Below are positions 29,328 through 37,726 of a stretch of DNA of 64,000 nt, piece by piece. Source of the DNA: Methylobacillus rhizosphaerae (GTDB lineage: Bacteria; Pseudomonadota; Gammaproteobacteria; Burkholderiales; Methylophilaceae); the NCBI RefSeq assembly GCF_900187985.1, contig NZ_FZOA01000005.1:1-64000 (forward strand), read 5' to 3'. The translations under genes and the position numbers were made by a program. Within the stretch, counting starts at the first letter, position 1. Every line of letters starts with the position of its first letter. The notes below the pieces were generated by a model. That model was not told the origin of the DNA. It made no database searches and worked only from the letters and a program-made list of their open reading frames with translations.

Positions 29328-30532
29328 GAGTAGAATGATGGCCTGGGGTACTGATATTTCAGTGCCCATTCGCCAAGTTCCTTGATTTTGTAGTCAACGG
29401 GATCATGCAGAGTATGGGTGCGCAGGTTGCGCCAATGCCGGTCAAGCCGCAGCCCAGCATGCGTTGCCCTGGAGCCAGCTACCTCAAACATGCGGCTGGT
29501 AATGTCCAGCCCGATTCTGGTCGTGACGACCTTGGCAGCGCCAATCTCGATGGCTACCTTGCCACGCGCTTCTTCTGACAGGGATGCCTGCTGTTCCCAT
29601 GCAGCATCAAATTGTGCGGCAGCCAGGTTGGTCAACGCGCGGGCACTTTGCAAACTGGCCCAGAACTCGCCATAGTGGGCGAGGGTATAAGGGTCATCTT
29701 CAGGGAGGGCTACGCCTGAAAGGTGCCATGCCCTGGCCTCGTTGAGCGTATAGTGCCGGGCATCCTCAAATGCGCCTTCGGCGATACCCAGGTAGATATT
29801 GGTCAGGATCAACTGTGCCAGCAGGGGGCGCAGGCAGGAGAAAGGCGTACTCAATGGGCCTGGTTCCTGCAGGAGGTCATCTTTCTCAACCCGGACTCTC
29901 TCGAAATTGACACTGCCGCTATCGGTCTGGCGTTGTCCGATATTATGCCAGTCCTGCAAGACATTGATCCCGGTACGGGCTGTAGGCAGGGCGGCAATCA
30001 GCAGTTCTTTTGTATCCTGGGCATAGGCTGAAACAATCAGCATTTCAGAATCCATGGCGCCAGAACAAAAACTCTTTTTCCCGGAAAACTCATGCCAGTG
30101 CTTGACCTGACGACTGGTGGTACGTGCGTCCAGCGGGTTGAGGGCATTGCCCCAGAACCAATTGAGCCTGGCGGTATGCCTGAACCAGGGTTGCCATTGA
30201 TCCGGCCTGCCGAACATGCGCAAGGTCGCCAGCATGAGGTGGTGGAACGCAAATACGTGTGCAATTGAGCTGTCCACCCGGGCAAACTCGCGCACTATCT
30301 GCATGGTTTCCTGCCAGTTGGCTCCCAGGCCGCCTTCAGTGCCAGGAATCGAGAGTGCCAGCAATCCGCTATTGCGGATCAGGTCACGTTCAATTTTAGG
30401 GGTGCCACCTGCCTGATCACGTTCAACAGCGGTCAGGCGAAACTCGGCAGCCAGCTCCCTGGCAATTTCAAGGGAGCTCTTGAGTGTATCTGCTGGATTT
30501 GCAGCTTCTGGTACTGATATTGAAATAGCCAA
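29324..30532 (-). CDS. SfnC/DszC-like acyl-CoA-dehydrogenase-fold oxidoreductase (copy 1)
   Basis: A 402-residue flavoprotein of the acyl-CoA dehydrogenase superfamily, in the branch of DszC-like monooxygenases linked to sulfur acquisition. Recognisable parts are [23 protein letters not shown] near the N-terminus, [31 protein letters not shown], and the C-terminal [20 protein letters not shown]. The catalytic glutamate of true acyl-CoA dehydrogenases is not evident, in keeping with a monooxygenase role using FMNH2. It is a clear paralogue of the product at 32060-33265 (both end in SFYS) and less like the one at 34725-35945. It is first in an operon with sfnR, 34 bases downstream of a sigma-54 promoter. 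Confidence 0.82.
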   Translation of the reverse strand: MAISISVPEAANPADTLKSSLEIARELAAEFRLTAVERDQAGGTPKIERDLIRNSGLLALSIPGTEGGLGANWQETMQIVREFARVDSSIAHVFAFHHLMLATLRMFGRPDQWQPWFRHTARLNWFWGNALNPLDARTTSRQVKHWHEFSGKKSFCSGAMDSEMLIVSAYAQDTKELLIAALPTARTGINVLQDWHNIGQRQTDSGSVNFERVRVEKDDLLQEPGPLSTPFSCLRPLLAQLILTNIYLGIAEGAFEDARHYTLNEARAWHLSGVALPEDDPYTLAHYGEFWASLQSARALTNLAAAQFDAAWEQQASLSEEARGKVAIEIGAAKVVTTRIGLDITSRMFEVAGSRATHAGLRLDRHWRNLRTHTLHDPVDYKIKELGEWALKYQYPRPSFYS

Positions 30533-30565
30533 GAGTTATATTCCTTTATTGGTTAATAAGAATAT

Positions 30566-30581
30566 GGCAAATATCGTGCCA
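30566..30581 (-). promoter_or_regulatory. Sigma-54 promoter of the sfnC-like/sfnR operon (P1)
   Basis: On the minus strand TGGCACG-ATAT-TTGCC matches the -24/-12 consensus TGGCACG-N4-TTGCW, with the invariant GG and GC ten bases apart. It lies 34 bases before the start codon. Confidence 0.85.
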
Positions 30582-30607
30582 GAAATGGCAAGGGCAGGGA
30601 GTCATGC

Positions 30608-30628
30608 TTGCTGCTGGGCAAGCAGCAG
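30608..30628. promoter_or_regulatory. Dyad TTGCTG-N9-CAGCAG, candidate activator site
   Basis: TGCTG (30609-30613) and CAGCA (30623-30627) are separated by nine bases, close to P1. The same TGCTG-N9-CAGCA layout occurs at 37479-37497. The segment also contains GCTTGC-N6-GCAAGC. Confidence 0.4.
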
Positions 30629-30690
30629 GACGCGAGCCCAATATGGGAGAGGCTTGCGGGCAGCTTGAGAAATATCTTTCCGATCAAGTG

Positions 30691-30708
30691 TTGCTGATGA
30701 CGCAGCAA
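30691..30708. promoter_or_regulatory. Dyad TTGCTG-N6-CAGCAA, candidate SfnR site
   Basis: An exact 6-6-6 inverted repeat near the middle of the P1-P2 region, centred 120 bases from the P1 GG and 135 from the P2 GG. The same TGCTG-N6-CAGCA core is found at 37545-37562 and 47092-47107. Position between two divergent sigma-54 promoters fits an upstream activator site. Confidence 0.55.
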
Positions 30709-30725
30709 TATCAATGTGGAATATT

Positions 30726-30753
30726 CAGCAATGATTGCTGCTCAGGAAGCAAT
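30726..30753. promoter_or_regulatory. Overlapping dyads CAGCAA-N3-TTGCTG and ATTGCT-N8-AGCAAT
   Basis: Two overlapping inverted repeats share the TTGCTG half-site (30726-30740 and 30734-30753), about 90-100 bases upstream of P2. They may add half-sites for the activator. The 359-base intergenic region 30533-30891 thus holds two promoters, at least three dyads and a TTTGTTTT/AAAACAAA palindrome (30806-30821) just upstream of P2. Confidence 0.4.
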
Positions 30754-30832
30754 TGAGCAGATAACTGCTTATATAGCAGCACATAATACAGCTGTTAAAA
30801 AATATTTTGTTTTAAAACAAACTGTTAAATAG

Positions 30833-30848
30833 TGGCATGGAGTTTGCT
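30833..30848 (+). promoter_or_regulatory. Sigma-54 promoter of the ssuD operon (P2)
   Basis: TGGCATG-GAGT-TTGCT: GG and GC in correct register, one mismatch to the consensus. The ssuD start is 43 bases downstream. Confidence 0.85.
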
Positions 30849-30891
30849 GATTCAACACTGACAATGTTTTTTCAGTACAAGGACAGCTTAG

Positions 30892-32049
30892 ATGGAAATA
30901 TTCTGGTTTCTTCCCACTCATGGAGATAGTCGCTATCTTGGTACCAGCCATGGTGGCCGTGCCGTAAGTCATCACTATTTGAAGCAAATCGCGCAGGCTG
31001 CGGATGAGCTGGGATTCAAGGGGGTATTGATCCCGACCGGCAGGTCATGCGAAGACTCCTGGGTGGTTGCATCTTCGCTGGTCAATTTTACGGAAAGATT
31101 GAAGTTCCTGATTGCCATCCGCCCCGGTGTGATTTCACCGACTGTATCAGCGCGGATGGCGGCAACCCTGGATCGCATATCGGATGGGCGCTTACTGATC
31201 AATGTCGTCAGCGGCGGTGACCCGGATGAGCAGCATGGCGATGGTAATTTCCTCAGCCATTCAGAGCGTTATGCCGAGGCTGATGAATTCCTTAAGGTAT
31301 GGCGTGGTGTGGCAGCAGGAGAGTCTGTGGATTTCGATGGAGAGTACATCAAGGTCAAAAATGCAAAAACCATGTATCCACCTGTGCAGAAACCATATCC
31401 TCCCTTGTTCTTTGGAGGTTCCTCGCCCGAAGCGGTGGAATTGGCGGCGCAACAGATTGATGTCTACCTGACCTGGGGTGAGCCGTTGGAAGCAGTACGA
31501 GAAAAAATTGAGGCGGTGAAGGCACGTGCCGCTGCTCATGGGCGGAAACTGAAATTCGGCATCCGTATGCATGTTATTGTACGCGAGACCAGCGAGCAGG
31601 CATGGCAGGCTGCCGATGAGCTGATTTCCCATGTGACGGATGACACCATTGCCTCGGCCCAGAAAGCATTTTCACGTTTTGACTCTGAAGGCCAACGCCG
31701 CATGTCGGCCCTGCATGGCGGACGCCGTGACAAACTGACTGTTGCGCCTAATCTCTGGGCCGGTGTCGGACTGGTACGCGGAGGTGCAGGCACAGCGCTG
31801 GTAGGTAATCCGGAAGAGGTGGCGGAGCGCATCCGTGAGTATGCCGCCCTGGGGATAGATTATTTTATTTTCTCGGGCTATCCGCACCTGGAAGAGGCAT
31901 ACCGAGTGGCCGAACTGCTGTTTCCGCTATTACCTGTAGAACAGCAACATGCACATGGCGACATCAACCTGACCGGGCCGTTTGGGGAAATGGTGGCCAA
32001 CGATATCGTGCCGCCGCCAACTAGCAGCAAGCTCACAGCGATTAAATAG
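30892..32049 (+). CDS. ssuD: FMNH2-dependent alkanesulfonate monooxygenase
   Basis: This 385-residue enzyme of the bacterial luciferase-like family cleaves the C-S bond of alkanesulfonates to give sulfite and an aldehyde, using FMNH2 and O2. The match to SsuD is close by eye: [60 protein letters not shown], and the conserved arginines in [10 protein letters not shown] and [12 protein letters not shown]. It may equally be called MsuD. No ssuABC transporter and no reductase lie beside it; the likely reductase is MsuE at 37727. It forms an operon with a second sfnC-like gene. Confidence 0.93.
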   Translation: MEIFWFLPTHGDSRYLGTSHGGRAVSHHYLKQIAQAADELGFKGVLIPTGRSCEDSWVVASSLVNFTERLKFLIAIRPGVISPTVSARMAATLDRISDGRLLINVVSGGDPDEQHGDGNFLSHSERYAEADEFLKVWRGVAAGESVDFDGEYIKVKNAKTMYPPVQKPYPPLFFGGSSPEAVELAAQQIDVYLTWGEPLEAVREKIEAVKARAAAHGRKLKFGIRMHVIVRETSEQAWQAADELISHVTDDTIASAQKAFSRFDSEGQRRMSALHGGRRDKLTVAPNLWAGVGLVRGGAGTALVGNPEEVAERIREYAALGIDYFIFSGYPHLEEAYRVAELLFPLLPVEQQHAHGDINLTGPFGEMVANDIVPPPTSSKLTAIK

Positions 32050-32059
32050 GGAGAGATAT

Positions 32060-33265
32060 GTGAATCAGGTCGAGACCATCAATATAGCGGAAACGGTACA
32101 GGCTGAAGAGGCACCATTATATGTAGCACAGGCATTGGCCAGGGAGTTTGCTCGGACTGCAGTTGCAAGGGATCAGCAAGGAGGGACACCCAAGGTTGAG
32201 CGAGACCGGATCAGGGCCAGCGGCCTGCTCAGCCTGATCATACCAGTTGAGTCTGGAGGTTGGGGAGCCAACTGGTCTGAGACGCTCGGCGTCGTGCGTG
32301 AGTTCGCCCGGGTCGACAGTTCGATTGCCCAGGTCTTTGCTTTCCAGCACCTGATGCTGGCCACTGTACGGTTATTTGGCACGGAGAATCAGTGGAGGCA
32401 GTGGTGGCAGCAAACTGCTGAGCACAATTGGTTCTGGGGCAATGCCCTCAATCCATTGGATACACGGACCAGCAGCCAGGTCATATCCGGACAGCGTGAA
32501 TTCCATGGCAAGAAAAGTTTTTGCTCTGGCGCAACGGATTCCGACATGTTGATAGCCTCCGCGCTGGACGCAGAAACCGGCAAGCTGCTGATTGCCGCGC
32601 TACCCACCGCGCGGGAAGGCATTATCCTGCATCAGGATTGGGATAATATCGGTCAGCGCCAGACTGATAGCGGCAGTGCGGATTTCCAGCATGTATTGGT
32701 CCATCAGCATGAATTGCTGACCGACCCAGGCCCGCTCAGCACGCCATTTGCCTGCCTGCGACCCCTGATCGCGCAACTGATTTTTTCCAGTATCTACCTT
32801 GGCATTGCCGAAGGTGCCCTGGCAGAAGCAAAGCAATATACCCTCGGGCAATCGCGCGTCTGGCCTGGCTCATTGGCAGGCAACATCCAGGCTGATCCTT
32901 ATACCTTGCTGCATTATGGCGAGTTCTGGGTAGCGCTTGAAGGGGCAAGGCTATTGACCGAGCGAGCAGCTGCATTGCTGGACGCAGCATGGAGCAGGGC
33001 AGAAGCACTCACAGCGGAAGAACGTGGCGAAGTTGCTGTCGCAGTGACTGCCGCCAAAATTGCCACTACCCGCGCAGGCCTGGATATCACCCAGCGCATG
33101 TTCGAGGTCACGGGCGCGCGCGCAACCACCGCTGCACTGCGGCTGGATCGCTTCTGGCGCAACCTGCGGGTATACACCCTGCACGACCCGGTAGACTTCA
33201 AATTGCGGGAATTGGGCGACTGGGCCTTGAATGGTGCATATCCCGATCCATCATTTTATTCCTGA
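32060..33265 (+). CDS. SfnC/DszC-like acyl-CoA-dehydrogenase-fold oxidoreductase (copy 2)
   Basis: A 401-residue paralogue of the gene at 29324-30532. It shares [71 protein letters not shown], and FWRNLRVYTLHDPVDFK with the same SFYS end. The GTG at 32060 is chosen because GGGAGAG lies five bases upstream and directly follows the ssuD stop; an earlier in-frame ATG lies inside ssuD. Family members act on sulfur heterocycles, sulfones or related compounds, always with a flavin reductase. Which substrate is oxidised here is unknown. A hairpin terminator follows. Confidence 0.82.
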   Translation: MNQVETINIAETVQAEEAPLYVAQALAREFARTAVARDQQGGTPKVERDRIRASGLLSLIIPVESGGWGANWSETLGVVREFARVDSSIAQVFAFQHLMLATVRLFGTENQWRQWWQQTAEHNWFWGNALNPLDTRTSSQVISGQREFHGKKSFCSGATDSDMLIASALDAETGKLLIAALPTAREGIILHQDWDNIGQRQTDSGSADFQHVLVHQHELLTDPGPLSTPFACLRPLIAQLIFSSIYLGIAEGALAEAKQYTLGQSRVWPGSLAGNIQADPYTLLHYGEFWVALEGARLLTERAAALLDAAWSRAEALTAEERGEVAVAVTAAKIATTRAGLDITQRMFEVTGARATTAALRLDRFWRNLRVYTLHDPVDFKLRELGDWALNGAYPDPSFYS

Positions 33266-33306
33266 TGATCGCATACCATGCCCGGAGTGAGATAGAGCGC
33301 ATATAA

Positions 33307-33336
33307 TGAAGAAGCCCGGAACCCCGGGCTTCTTCA
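33307..33336. terminator. Hairpin between ssuD operon and metY
   Basis: TGAAGAAGCCCGG, loop AACC, CCGGGCTTCTTCA: a 13-bp perfect stem between converging genes. It has no long T-run, so termination efficiency is uncertain. Confidence 0.7.
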
Positions 33337-33359
33337 TATTTCAGCGCAGGAGCAGCGTG

Positions 33360-34631
33360 CTAGACTTTTATAAGCGCCTGTTCCAGATCGGCAATCAGGT
33401 CATCAATGTGTTCGATACCCACTGACAAGCGTACCATGTCTGCACTGACACCCGCACTGGCCAGCTCTGCCTCATTCAGTTGACGGTGAGTTGTCGTGGC
33501 AGGGTGGCAGGCAAGACTTTTTGCATCGCCAATATTCACCAGTCGCGTGAATAATTGCAGGGCATCAATGAAGCGTGTGCCACCTTCCCGGCCATCTTGC
33601 ACACCAAAGGAAAGAATGCCGGAGGCGCGGCCTTTGAGATAGCGTTGTGCCAGGTGATGTTCAGGATGATCGGGCAATCCAGCATATTTGACCCATTTCA
33701 CCTTCGGGTGCTGTTGCAGGTATTGCGCAACCTTGAGTGCATTTTCGCTATGCCGTTCAATCCGCAGCGGCAAGGTTTCCAGGCCCTGCAGGATCAGAAA
33801 TGCATTGAGCGGACTCAAGGCCGCGCCAGTATTACGCAGCGGAACAACACGGGCGCGGGCGATAAACGCTGCTGGACCCAGCGCTTCCACATAGTTGACT
33901 CCATGGTAGCTGGGGTCAGGCGTGTTAAGGCTGCTGAAGCGTTCCTTGTGCTCACCCCAGGGGAAGCGACCGCTATCAACGATGGCGCCGCCAATGGAGT
34001 TGCCATGACCGCCAATATATTTGGTGAGCGAGTGCACTACGATATCAACACCATGTTCGAAAGGCCTGCTCAGGATTGGTGTGGCAACCGTGTTGTCTAC
34101 AATCACTGGCACGCCATGTGCATGGGCAGACCTGCTGATGGCCTCAAGATCAATGATGTTGCCCAGGGGGTTGCCTATCGTCTCGGCAAAGACCAGTTTA
34201 GTGCGACTATCGATCAGTCGCTCCAGGCTTGCTGGATCACGGTAGTCGAAAAACCGTACTTCTATGCCTTGTTTAGGCAGGGTATGGGCAAACAGGTTGT
34301 AAGAGCCGCCATACAGGGTGGATACAGAAACGATATTATCTCCGGCCTCGGCAATAGTCTGGATGGCATAGGTAATAGCGGCCATGCCAGATGCCAGCGT
34401 GAGTGCGCCAATGCCTCCCTCCAGCTGGGCCAGCCTTTCCTCCAGTACGGCATTGGTGGGATTCATGATGCGGCTGTAGATATTGCCTTGCACTTTGAGG
34501 TCAAACAGGTCTGCACCGTGCTGGGTACTGTCGAAAGCGTAAGAAGAAGTCTGGTAGATCGGTACAGCTACGGCCTTGGTTGTTGGGTCTGGATGGTAGC
34601 CTGCGTGTATGGCTAGGGTTTCTGGTTTCAT
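33360..34631 (-). CDS. metY: O-acetylhomoserine sulfhydrylase
   Basis: The 423-residue PLP enzyme joins sulfide to O-acetylhomoserine to give homocysteine. Recognition is by KPETLAIHAGYHPDPTTKAVAVPIY, YSRIMNPTNAVLEERLAQLEGG, and the cofactor lysine in VHSLTKYIGGHGNSIGGAIVDSG. The typical insertion (EHKERFSSLNTPDPSYHG) separates MetY from cystathionine synthases. In this position it would capture sulfide after sulfite from sulfonates or sulfones is reduced. No sigma-54 box was found directly before it; AGGATAACTC provides the ribosome binding site. A hairpin at 34681-34707 separates it from the upstream sfnB gene, so it may be expressed independently or by read-through. Confidence 0.93.
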   Translation of the reverse strand: MKPETLAIHAGYHPDPTTKAVAVPIYQTSSYAFDSTQHGADLFDLKVQGNIYSRIMNPTNAVLEERLAQLEGGIGALTLASGMAAITYAIQTIAEAGDNIVSVSTLYGGSYNLFAHTLPKQGIEVRFFDYRDPASLERLIDSRTKLVFAETIGNPLGNIIDLEAISRSAHAHGVPVIVDNTVATPILSRPFEHGVDIVVHSLTKYIGGHGNSIGGAIVDSGRFPWGEHKERFSSLNTPDPSYHGVNYVEALGPAAFIARARVVPLRNTGAALSPLNAFLILQGLETLPLRIERHSENALKVAQYLQQHPKVKWVKYAGLPDHPEHHLAQRYLKGRASGILSFGVQDGREGGTRFIDALQLFTRLVNIGDAKSLACHPATTTHRQLNEAELASAGVSADMVRLSVGIEHIDDLIADLEQALIKV

Positions 34632-34680
34632 GAGTTATCCTAGGTGCTTATCAAGGTTTTCTTATGTAATTTCTCTCATA

Positions 34681-34707
34681 ATAAACGCGGAATGAACCCG
34701 CGTTTAT
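34681..34707. terminator. Hairpin between sfnB and metY
   Basis: ATAAACGCGG, 7-base loop, CCGCGTTTAT; 10-bp stem followed on the minus strand by TATTATGAGAG. Partial terminator or processing site. Confidence 0.55.
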
Positions 34708-34724
34708 ACCAATTTCTTGTTTGC

Positions 34725-35945
34725 TTATAACCAGGGATGTCGTGGCGGGTTTACCTCGTTGAGGTAATAATTGCCAATGGCATGATATTTCCAGCGCACT
34801 GGATCGTGCAGGGTATGGGTGCGCGCATTGCGCCAGTGCCTATCCAGGTTGTACTCCTCCAGTGTGGAGCGTGTGCCAGACAGCTCGAAGAGCTTGTTAC
34901 TTGCCAGCAAGGCAATTTCGGTGGTGAGCACCTTGGCTTCAGCGACTGCGATAGAAGCTGCAGCGACTGTAGCCTCATTGGCCTCGGCAGACGCAATCTG
35001 TAGCTTCTCCGCAGAACGATCAAGTAATGCGATAGCCGCGTGCAGGCGCAACTTCAAATCGCCAATTTGATGGATAGTATAAGGGTCCTCACTGGCATGC
35101 TTGCTGTGCTGGTCATCTATCCACGGACGTGCATGTTGACGTATATAAGCAATGGCTGCTTCGATGGCACCTTCAGCAATCCCGGCATCCACCGCTGCCT
35201 GGATAAATTGTGAAGTAGGTCCCCCTGCTGTGGGGCGGGCAAATGCCTGATAAATTGGGACAACATGTTCCCTTGGCACTTTGACCTGGTCAATGATCAC
35301 AGTGCCGCTGGCTGTGGTGCGTTGCCCGAAACTGGACCAGTCATTGACCACCTGTAATCCGGCAGTACCTTGTTCAGCCAGTGCAAGATAAGGCAATCCG
35401 GCTTCATCTACCGTGACAATAGGAATCCAATGGGCGAGCAGGGCGCCAGTGGAGAAAAATTTTGTCCCATTAACGACATAACCATCCCCATCGGGCGTGA
35501 TTTTGGTGGCAAACTCGGCAACAGTCCGGCTGCCTTTCTCGGAAAACGCATTGCCAAAGCGGGCGCCCCTGAGGACGAGATCAAAGAAAAAGCGCTTTTG
35601 TGCTTCTGAGGCATCCAGGATCAGGTGCTCAACCACAACCAGATGATTCTGTGGCAATTGTCCAAGCGAGGGATCAACCGCAGAAATAATGCGGATGACC
35701 TCCCCGACAGTACGGAAAGATACACCAGCACCGCCATACTCCTTGGGAATAGTAATGGCCCATAAGCCGCTTTGGGAAAAAGCATCCAGTTCAGCAATGG
35801 GAAGAATTCTTTTGCGGTCGCGCTCGGAAGCCTTCTCACGGAATTGTTCTGCAAGCGTATGAGCCACCTGAATCGCTTCTGCATCACTGCTTATGCGATG
35901 GGCAACAGTACTCAGGTACGGTCTTTCAATAATGATTTCACTCAT
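34725..35945 (-). CDS. sfnB: SfnB-family sulfur acquisition oxidoreductase
   Basis: The 406-residue acyl-CoA-dehydrogenase-fold protein is closest to the SfnB family found beside dimethylsulfone genes. Landmarks are ELDAFSQSGLWAITIPKEYGGAGVS, RGARFGNAFSEKGSRTV, VVNGTKFFSTGALLAHW, WSSFGQRTTASGTV, and the C-terminal [25 protein letters not shown]. It is more distant from the two sfnC-like copies. Its biochemical reaction is not established in general. It sits 15 bases downstream of an ompW-like gene in one transcription unit behind promoter P3. Confidence 0.87.
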   Translation of the reverse strand: MSEIIIERPYLSTVAHRISSDAEAIQVAHTLAEQFREKASERDRKRILPIAELDAFSQSGLWAITIPKEYGGAGVSFRTVGEVIRIISAVDPSLGQLPQNHLVVVEHLILDASEAQKRFFFDLVLRGARFGNAFSEKGSRTVAEFATKITPDGDGYVVNGTKFFSTGALLAHWIPIVTVDEAGLPYLALAEQGTAGLQVVNDWSSFGQRTTASGTVIIDQVKVPREHVVPIYQAFARPTAGGPTSQFIQAAVDAGIAEGAIEAAIAYIRQHARPWIDDQHSKHASEDPYTIHQIGDLKLRLHAAIALLDRSAEKLQIASAEANEATVAAASIAVAEAKVLTTEIALLASNKLFELSGTRSTLEEYNLDRHWRNARTHTLHDPVRWKYHAIGNYYLNEVNPPRHPWL

Positions 35946-35960
35946 GATGATGACTCCAGA

Positions 35961-36584
35961 TTAAAAACGATAACCGACATTGATCGAATAGACAGTGGGA
36001 TTGACATCAACATCGCCGGCATCAGCGCCATTGATGCGCACCTTGGTATTGATGCGGGCATAGCGCACATCAGCACCTATAGTCCAATGATTATCCAGTG
36101 CGTAATCCAGTCCAGCCTGCAACGCAGGGCCCCACGAATCGCGTAGTTTCAGCTTGGATCCATCATCCAGCTTTTCATCGACAAAGGCCGTGTAATTCAA
36201 GCCTAAACCTACAAATGGCCGCAACCTTGCTTCCGGACGAAAGTGATATTGCAGGCTGAGAATCGGCGGCAGATGCTTGGTTTCTCCAGCATGTGAGCCA
36301 TTGACATGAATCTGATGCTTGAAAGCCAGCCCGCCAAGCAGGTCAATGGCCCAGTTCGGCGTGATGAAATAGCCGATATTGAAAGACGGGCCTGCTCGAT
36401 GATCAATGGTGACATTGGCCGTGTGGTCAAAAATAGCACCGTTTTCCGATTTGGGAACAATCAGGGAAACCCCGGCACGCACCTGCCAGGGCGAAAGTAC
36501 TTCGTTGCCAGTATCTGCGACAGCGGTTATGGGAAGAACCAACAGACCAGCCAATGTGAAGGAAAAAGAAAAACGTCTCGGCAT
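35961..36584 (-). CDS. OmpW-family outer-membrane protein
   Basis: The precursor of 207 residues has a signal peptide (MPRRFSFSFTLAGLLVLPITAVA, cleaved near residue 23) and forms an eight-stranded barrel of OmpW type. Evidence is SPWQVRAGVSLIVP, NIGYFITPNWAIDLLGG with the KHQIHV-type strand, RPFVGLGLNYTAF, SWGPALQAGLDYALDNHW and the terminal VGYRF. OmpW proteins carry small hydrophobic compounds through lateral openings. The ATG at 36584 has AAAGGA before it; an upstream in-frame ATG is rejected since the signal peptide would be lost. Being co-transcribed with sfnB suggests a role in entry of a hydrophobic organosulfur compound. Confidence 0.85.
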   Translation of the reverse strand: MPRRFSFSFTLAGLLVLPITAVADTGNEVLSPWQVRAGVSLIVPKSENGAIFDHTANVTIDHRAGPSFNIGYFITPNWAIDLLGGLAFKHQIHVNGSHAGETKHLPPILSLQYHFRPEARLRPFVGLGLNYTAFVDEKLDDGSKLKLRDSWGPALQAGLDYALDNHWTIGADVRYARINTKVRINGADAGDVDVNPTVYSINVGYRF

Positions 36585-36666
36585 ATAGTGTCCTTTTGTA
36601 ATTATGAAAATAATTGCAAAAGTGCCAGCCATTGGAGGAGGTGTAGCACTAACGCATGTTACACAT

Positions 36667-36682
36667 TGCAGTTAGTGTGCCA
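36667..36682 (-). promoter_or_regulatory. Sigma-54 promoter of the ompW-sfnB operon (P3)
   Basis: Minus-strand TGGCACA-CTAA-CTGCA; GG and GC in exact register. The ompW start lies 82 bases downstream. Confidence 0.78.
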
Positions 36683-36734
36683 AATATTAATTGTATGATT
36701 TATATGATATTTTATTTTTATCAAAGAGCGGTAA

Positions 36735-36760
36735 CCAGCAGTTTGCTGAATCGCTGCTGG
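36735..36760. promoter_or_regulatory. Dyad CCAGCAG-N12-CTGCTGG upstream of P3
   Basis: A 7-bp inverted repeat with an inner CAGCA-N3-TGCTG (36736-36748), centred 67 bases from the P3 GG. It uses the same half-sites (TGCTG/CAGCA) as the other sigma-54 promoters of the island but in the opposite arrangement. Confidence 0.4.
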
Positions 36761-37257
36761 AAATAACATAATTTTTAAACGCATATTCTTACATCTCTCC
36801 AATTATTGAAGTAGCAAAGAAAAATGACTGGATTACCCTATTATTTTTAGGCGGTATAAGAAGTTACAGGTCGGTACTAATCTGTTATTATAATAGTGAT
36901 TGATCATCATTATTAATTGGAAATAAAGAATTGAATATTTAATATTGGATTTTAGTAATGCAACACAGGAAACAATTAAATTGTTAACTATTGTTAATTA
37001 TATTTGTTAATTTTTTTGCTTTAAACTATAAAAAAATAATTTAAATATTTGATTATTTATTGTTTTTTATAAATTTTACTGTTGATGAATTCTGTGTAAT
37101 AAACATCACTATATTTTTTGTTAAATGGAGATTAGTCTACTGAGTGCTACTATCGCTACGTATTTCTTTCATCTGGCACTTTTACCAGAGAGGAGTATCT
37201 ATTTCGACATAAGGATGATGTCGAGTAGGTGTGCGTGAATTTGTAGTTAAATTTTAT

Positions 37258-37317
37258 GCCGGGCAAGACAGAATGGTTTTCCCTTTCTTTTCCATTTTGG
37301 CTTGCCCTGGCTTTTTT
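37258..37317 (+). terminator. Long stem-loop plus T6, orphan terminator
   Basis: GCCGGGCAAG pairs with CTTGCCCTGGC (one bulged T), with an inner AATGG/CCATT helix, followed at once by TTTTTT. This is the signature of a rho-independent terminator for a rightward transcript. Confidence 0.6.
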
Positions 37318-37413
37318 AGTTAGAGTCATCTGAGATTGCCTGAGTAAATTTATTACCTTACTTAGCATAGTACATATAAGCTAAGGATTAGACATCTAAT
37401 GAGAGTGCTGCTG

Positions 37414-37438
37414 AACCCCGGGATTCCCGGGGTTTTTT
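37414..37438 (+). terminator. Strong orphan terminator
   Basis: AACCCCGGG, loop ATT, CCCGGGGTT followed by TTTTTAT. The T-run is on the right only, so it ends a rightward transcript; none is annotated in the preceding 4 kb. Confidence 0.8.
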
Positions 37439-37476
37439 ATTGTGTTTTGTGCTGGATAAGGGAAAGTGGCAACTGG

Positions 37477-37499
37477 GATGCTGCTTCCTGCGCAGCATC
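37477..37499. promoter_or_regulatory. Dyad GATGCTGC-N7-GCAGCATC upstream of P4
   Basis: A perfect 8-bp inverted repeat containing TGCTG-N9-CAGCA, about 160 bases upstream of the P4 GG. Matches the layout of 30608-30628. Confidence 0.45.
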
Positions 37500-37543
37500 T
37501 TGTGCCATATTGAAGTGAATCAACTGTGCTTTTCTCCCCATTC

Positions 37544-37563
37544 GCTGCTGATTAATCAGCAGC
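37544..37563. promoter_or_regulatory. 20-bp palindrome with TGCTG-N6-CAGCA core, candidate SfnR site
   Basis: GCTGCTGATTAATCAGCAGC is a perfect palindrome centred 95 bases upstream of the P4 GG. The same core is found at 30691-30708 and 47087-47112, and the distance to the promoter is the same as at P5. Confidence 0.6.
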
Positions 37564-37646
37564 ATTCCAGCAGTTAGCATGTCCTGCAGCATCAGTTTTT
37601 TAATCTAAAAATATACAACATATTGAAATATAACAATTTTTAATTG

Positions 37647-37662
37647 TGGCATGGATGCTGCT
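37647..37662 (+). promoter_or_regulatory. Sigma-54 promoter of the msuE-sfnG-liv operon (P4)
   Basis: TGGCATG-GATG-CTGCT, with GG and GC in register; the first nine bases are nearly the same as in P2. It lies 64 bases before msuE. Confidence 0.8.
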
Positions 37663-37726
37663 ATCTATCTAATGTGCATTGCAGTCCTGAGAGTGGCTGC
37701 AGTCAGATAAGTAGATAGGAGCTTGC

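Larger units (their letters stand above)
36761..37476. other. AT-rich intergenic region with two rightward terminators and no gene
   Basis: About 0.7 kb with no convincing protein-coding frame. A 70-codon frame on the minus strand (37156-37368) has no ribosome binding site and runs through a terminator hairpin. Two terminator-like structures point rightward (37258-37317 and 37414-37438), although no rightward gene lies upstream of either. This implies an unannotated transcript, perhaps a small RNA. Confidence 0.5.

Noticed and set aside
36612-36640. Another sigma-54-like match before ompW (TGGCACTTTTGCAA on the minus strand)
   Set aside because: The GG to GC distance is three bases short of the required register.
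36880-36925. Fur-like palindromic stretch near AATAGTGATTGATCATCATTATT
   Set aside because: Too degenerate in an AT-rich region and not placed in front of a gene.
37156-37368. 70-codon minus-strand frame in the sulfur-island gap
   Set aside because: No ribosome binding site, odd composition, and it runs through a terminator-like hairpin.
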